Part shown: in pieces, positions 63,510 to 64,000 of the stretch | How positions within the stretch are numbered: position 1 is the stretch's first letter | How the letters are laid out: each line of letters starts with the position of its first letter | DNA from: JBCBKU01 sp965267475 | GTDB taxonomy: Bacteria; Pseudomonadota; Alphaproteobacteria; Rhodobacterales; Rhodobacteraceae | Length of the DNA: 64,000 bases | Direction: 5' to 3' | Assembly (NCBI GenBank): GCA_965267475.1 | Contig: OZ254079.1 | Span: 2,418,001-2,482,000, forward strand | Position numbers and translations under genes: made by a program | Notes under the pieces: generated by a model | Seen by the model: the letters and a program-made list of their open reading frames with translations, nothing else | Told to the model about the DNA's origin: nothing | Database searches by the model: none

Positions 63510-64000
63510 ATGACGCGTTGGGTTTGGATTGCCGGATTCATTTTTGCGGGGCTCTTGTTGTCAGGCTGTGCCGCGCCGCAGGTCCGGACCGACAAACAGG
63601 TTCTGTTCATGGGCGATTCGCTTCTGGCCTGGCATCGGCTGAAGAACGCGTCCGTTGCCCAGGTGCTGCGCCGGGACCTTGGCGCGCGCGTCGTGGACCG
63701 GTCGATGATCGGTGCGGGCATGGTCAGCCGGACGGGTGTCGGCATTCCATCCCAATACGTGGCGGGCGACTGGGACTGGGTGGTCGTCAACGGCGGCGGA
63801 AACGATCTTTGGCTGGGCTGCAACTGCAACCGCTGCGACCGACGCATGCGGGCGATGATCTCACCCGACGGGCGGCAAGGCACCGTGCCCGAGATGGTGG
63901 ATGAGATCCGGCAAACGGGCGCACGGGTGCTTTTGGTGGGATACCTCAGGAGCCCGGGCTTCGGTTCAGTGATCGAACACTGCCGCGATGACGGGGACGA
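63510..64000 (+). CDS. SGNH/GDSL hydrolase lipoprotein, partial
   Basis: The first 163 codons of a hydrolase cut off by the window edge. It has a lipoprotein signal with lipobox LLSGC (Cys20), block I VLFMGDSLLAWHR with the nucleophile Ser, and block III VVNGGGNDLW. A cluster of three cysteines (GCNCNRCDRR) follows. AAAGG lies about eight bases before ATG 63510. It should be anchored in the periplasm or outer membrane. It is divergent from the TehA-like gene. Confidence 0.85.
   Translation, partial: MTRWVWIAGFIFAGLLLSGCAAPQVRTDKQVLFMGDSLLAWHRLKNASVAQVLRRDLGARVVDRSMIGAGMVSRTGVGIPSQYVAGDWDWVVVNGGGNDLWLGCNCNRCDRRMRAMISPDGRQGTVPEMVDEIRQTGARVLLVGYLRSPGFGSVIEHCRDDGD

Overview
This 64 kb window reads as chromosome of a marine alphaproteobacterium of the Roseobacter group (Rhodobacterales). 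It is GC-rich and densely packed, with many four-base gene overlaps. Markers of the group are the cckA-recA-alaS order, an alphaproteobacterial SOS box (GTTC-N7-GTTC) at recA, an IscR without the three usual cysteines, a suf-type Fe-S operon, an HAAT-type ABC transporter beside acs, and an mttB / FAD-oxidase pair. I see no phage, insertion sequence, CRISPR array or rRNA operon.

Layout. 1-512 is a gene-poor stretch. 513-14800 is an acetate / short-chain acyl locus: on the minus strand a substrate-binding protein, two permeases, two ATPases, acetyl-CoA synthetase and a ThDP enzyme; divergently on the plus strand an ScfR/RamB-type regulator, a stand-alone receiver protein, a small membrane protein and a transporter-histidine kinase fusion (SLC5-STAC-HisKA-HATPase) like the CrbS acetate sensor. 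14801-18937 holds a dimethylglycine-dehydrogenase-like flavoprotein divergent from a non-pyrrolysine MttB homologue. 18948-25578 carries ribokinase, an SGNH hydrolase, a secreted unknown, and a MarR / two-sulfatase / metallo-hydrolase group. 25645-37050 is a LacI-controlled carbohydrate operon: sugar ABC transporter, GH2 beta-mannosidase, sugar isomerase, Gfo/Idh/MocA dehydrogenase and GH43 xylosidase. A tRNA-Arg(CCG) follows.

37347-46231 is the iscR-suf operon, interleaved with several small or membrane proteins and carrying a cluster of perfect hairpins after iscR. 46394-53162 holds a hydrolase, an HD phosphohydrolase, two unrelated NADP isocitrate dehydrogenases (monomeric and dimeric), a glutamine amidotransferase, an Lrp regulator and small conserved proteins. 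53159-63356 holds housekeeping genes on the minus strand: alaS, recA, cckA, an RsmB-type methyltransferase, guaB and a TehA-like transporter. The window ends inside a plus-strand SGNH lipoprotein gene.

The most interesting observations are: (1) the ScfR-type regulator contains an ungapped stretch resembling the dimerisation/phosphoacceptor helix pair of the neighbouring kinase, with the histidine kept, next to a receiver that has no output domain; (2) a composite hairpin repeat occurs at two distant intergenic sites, one between iscR and the suf genes; (3) hairpins bury the Shine-Dalgarno sequence of the suf-operon desulfurase and of the dimethylglycine-dehydrogenase-like gene. Alignments and motif matches were made by eye; no search or folding program was run.
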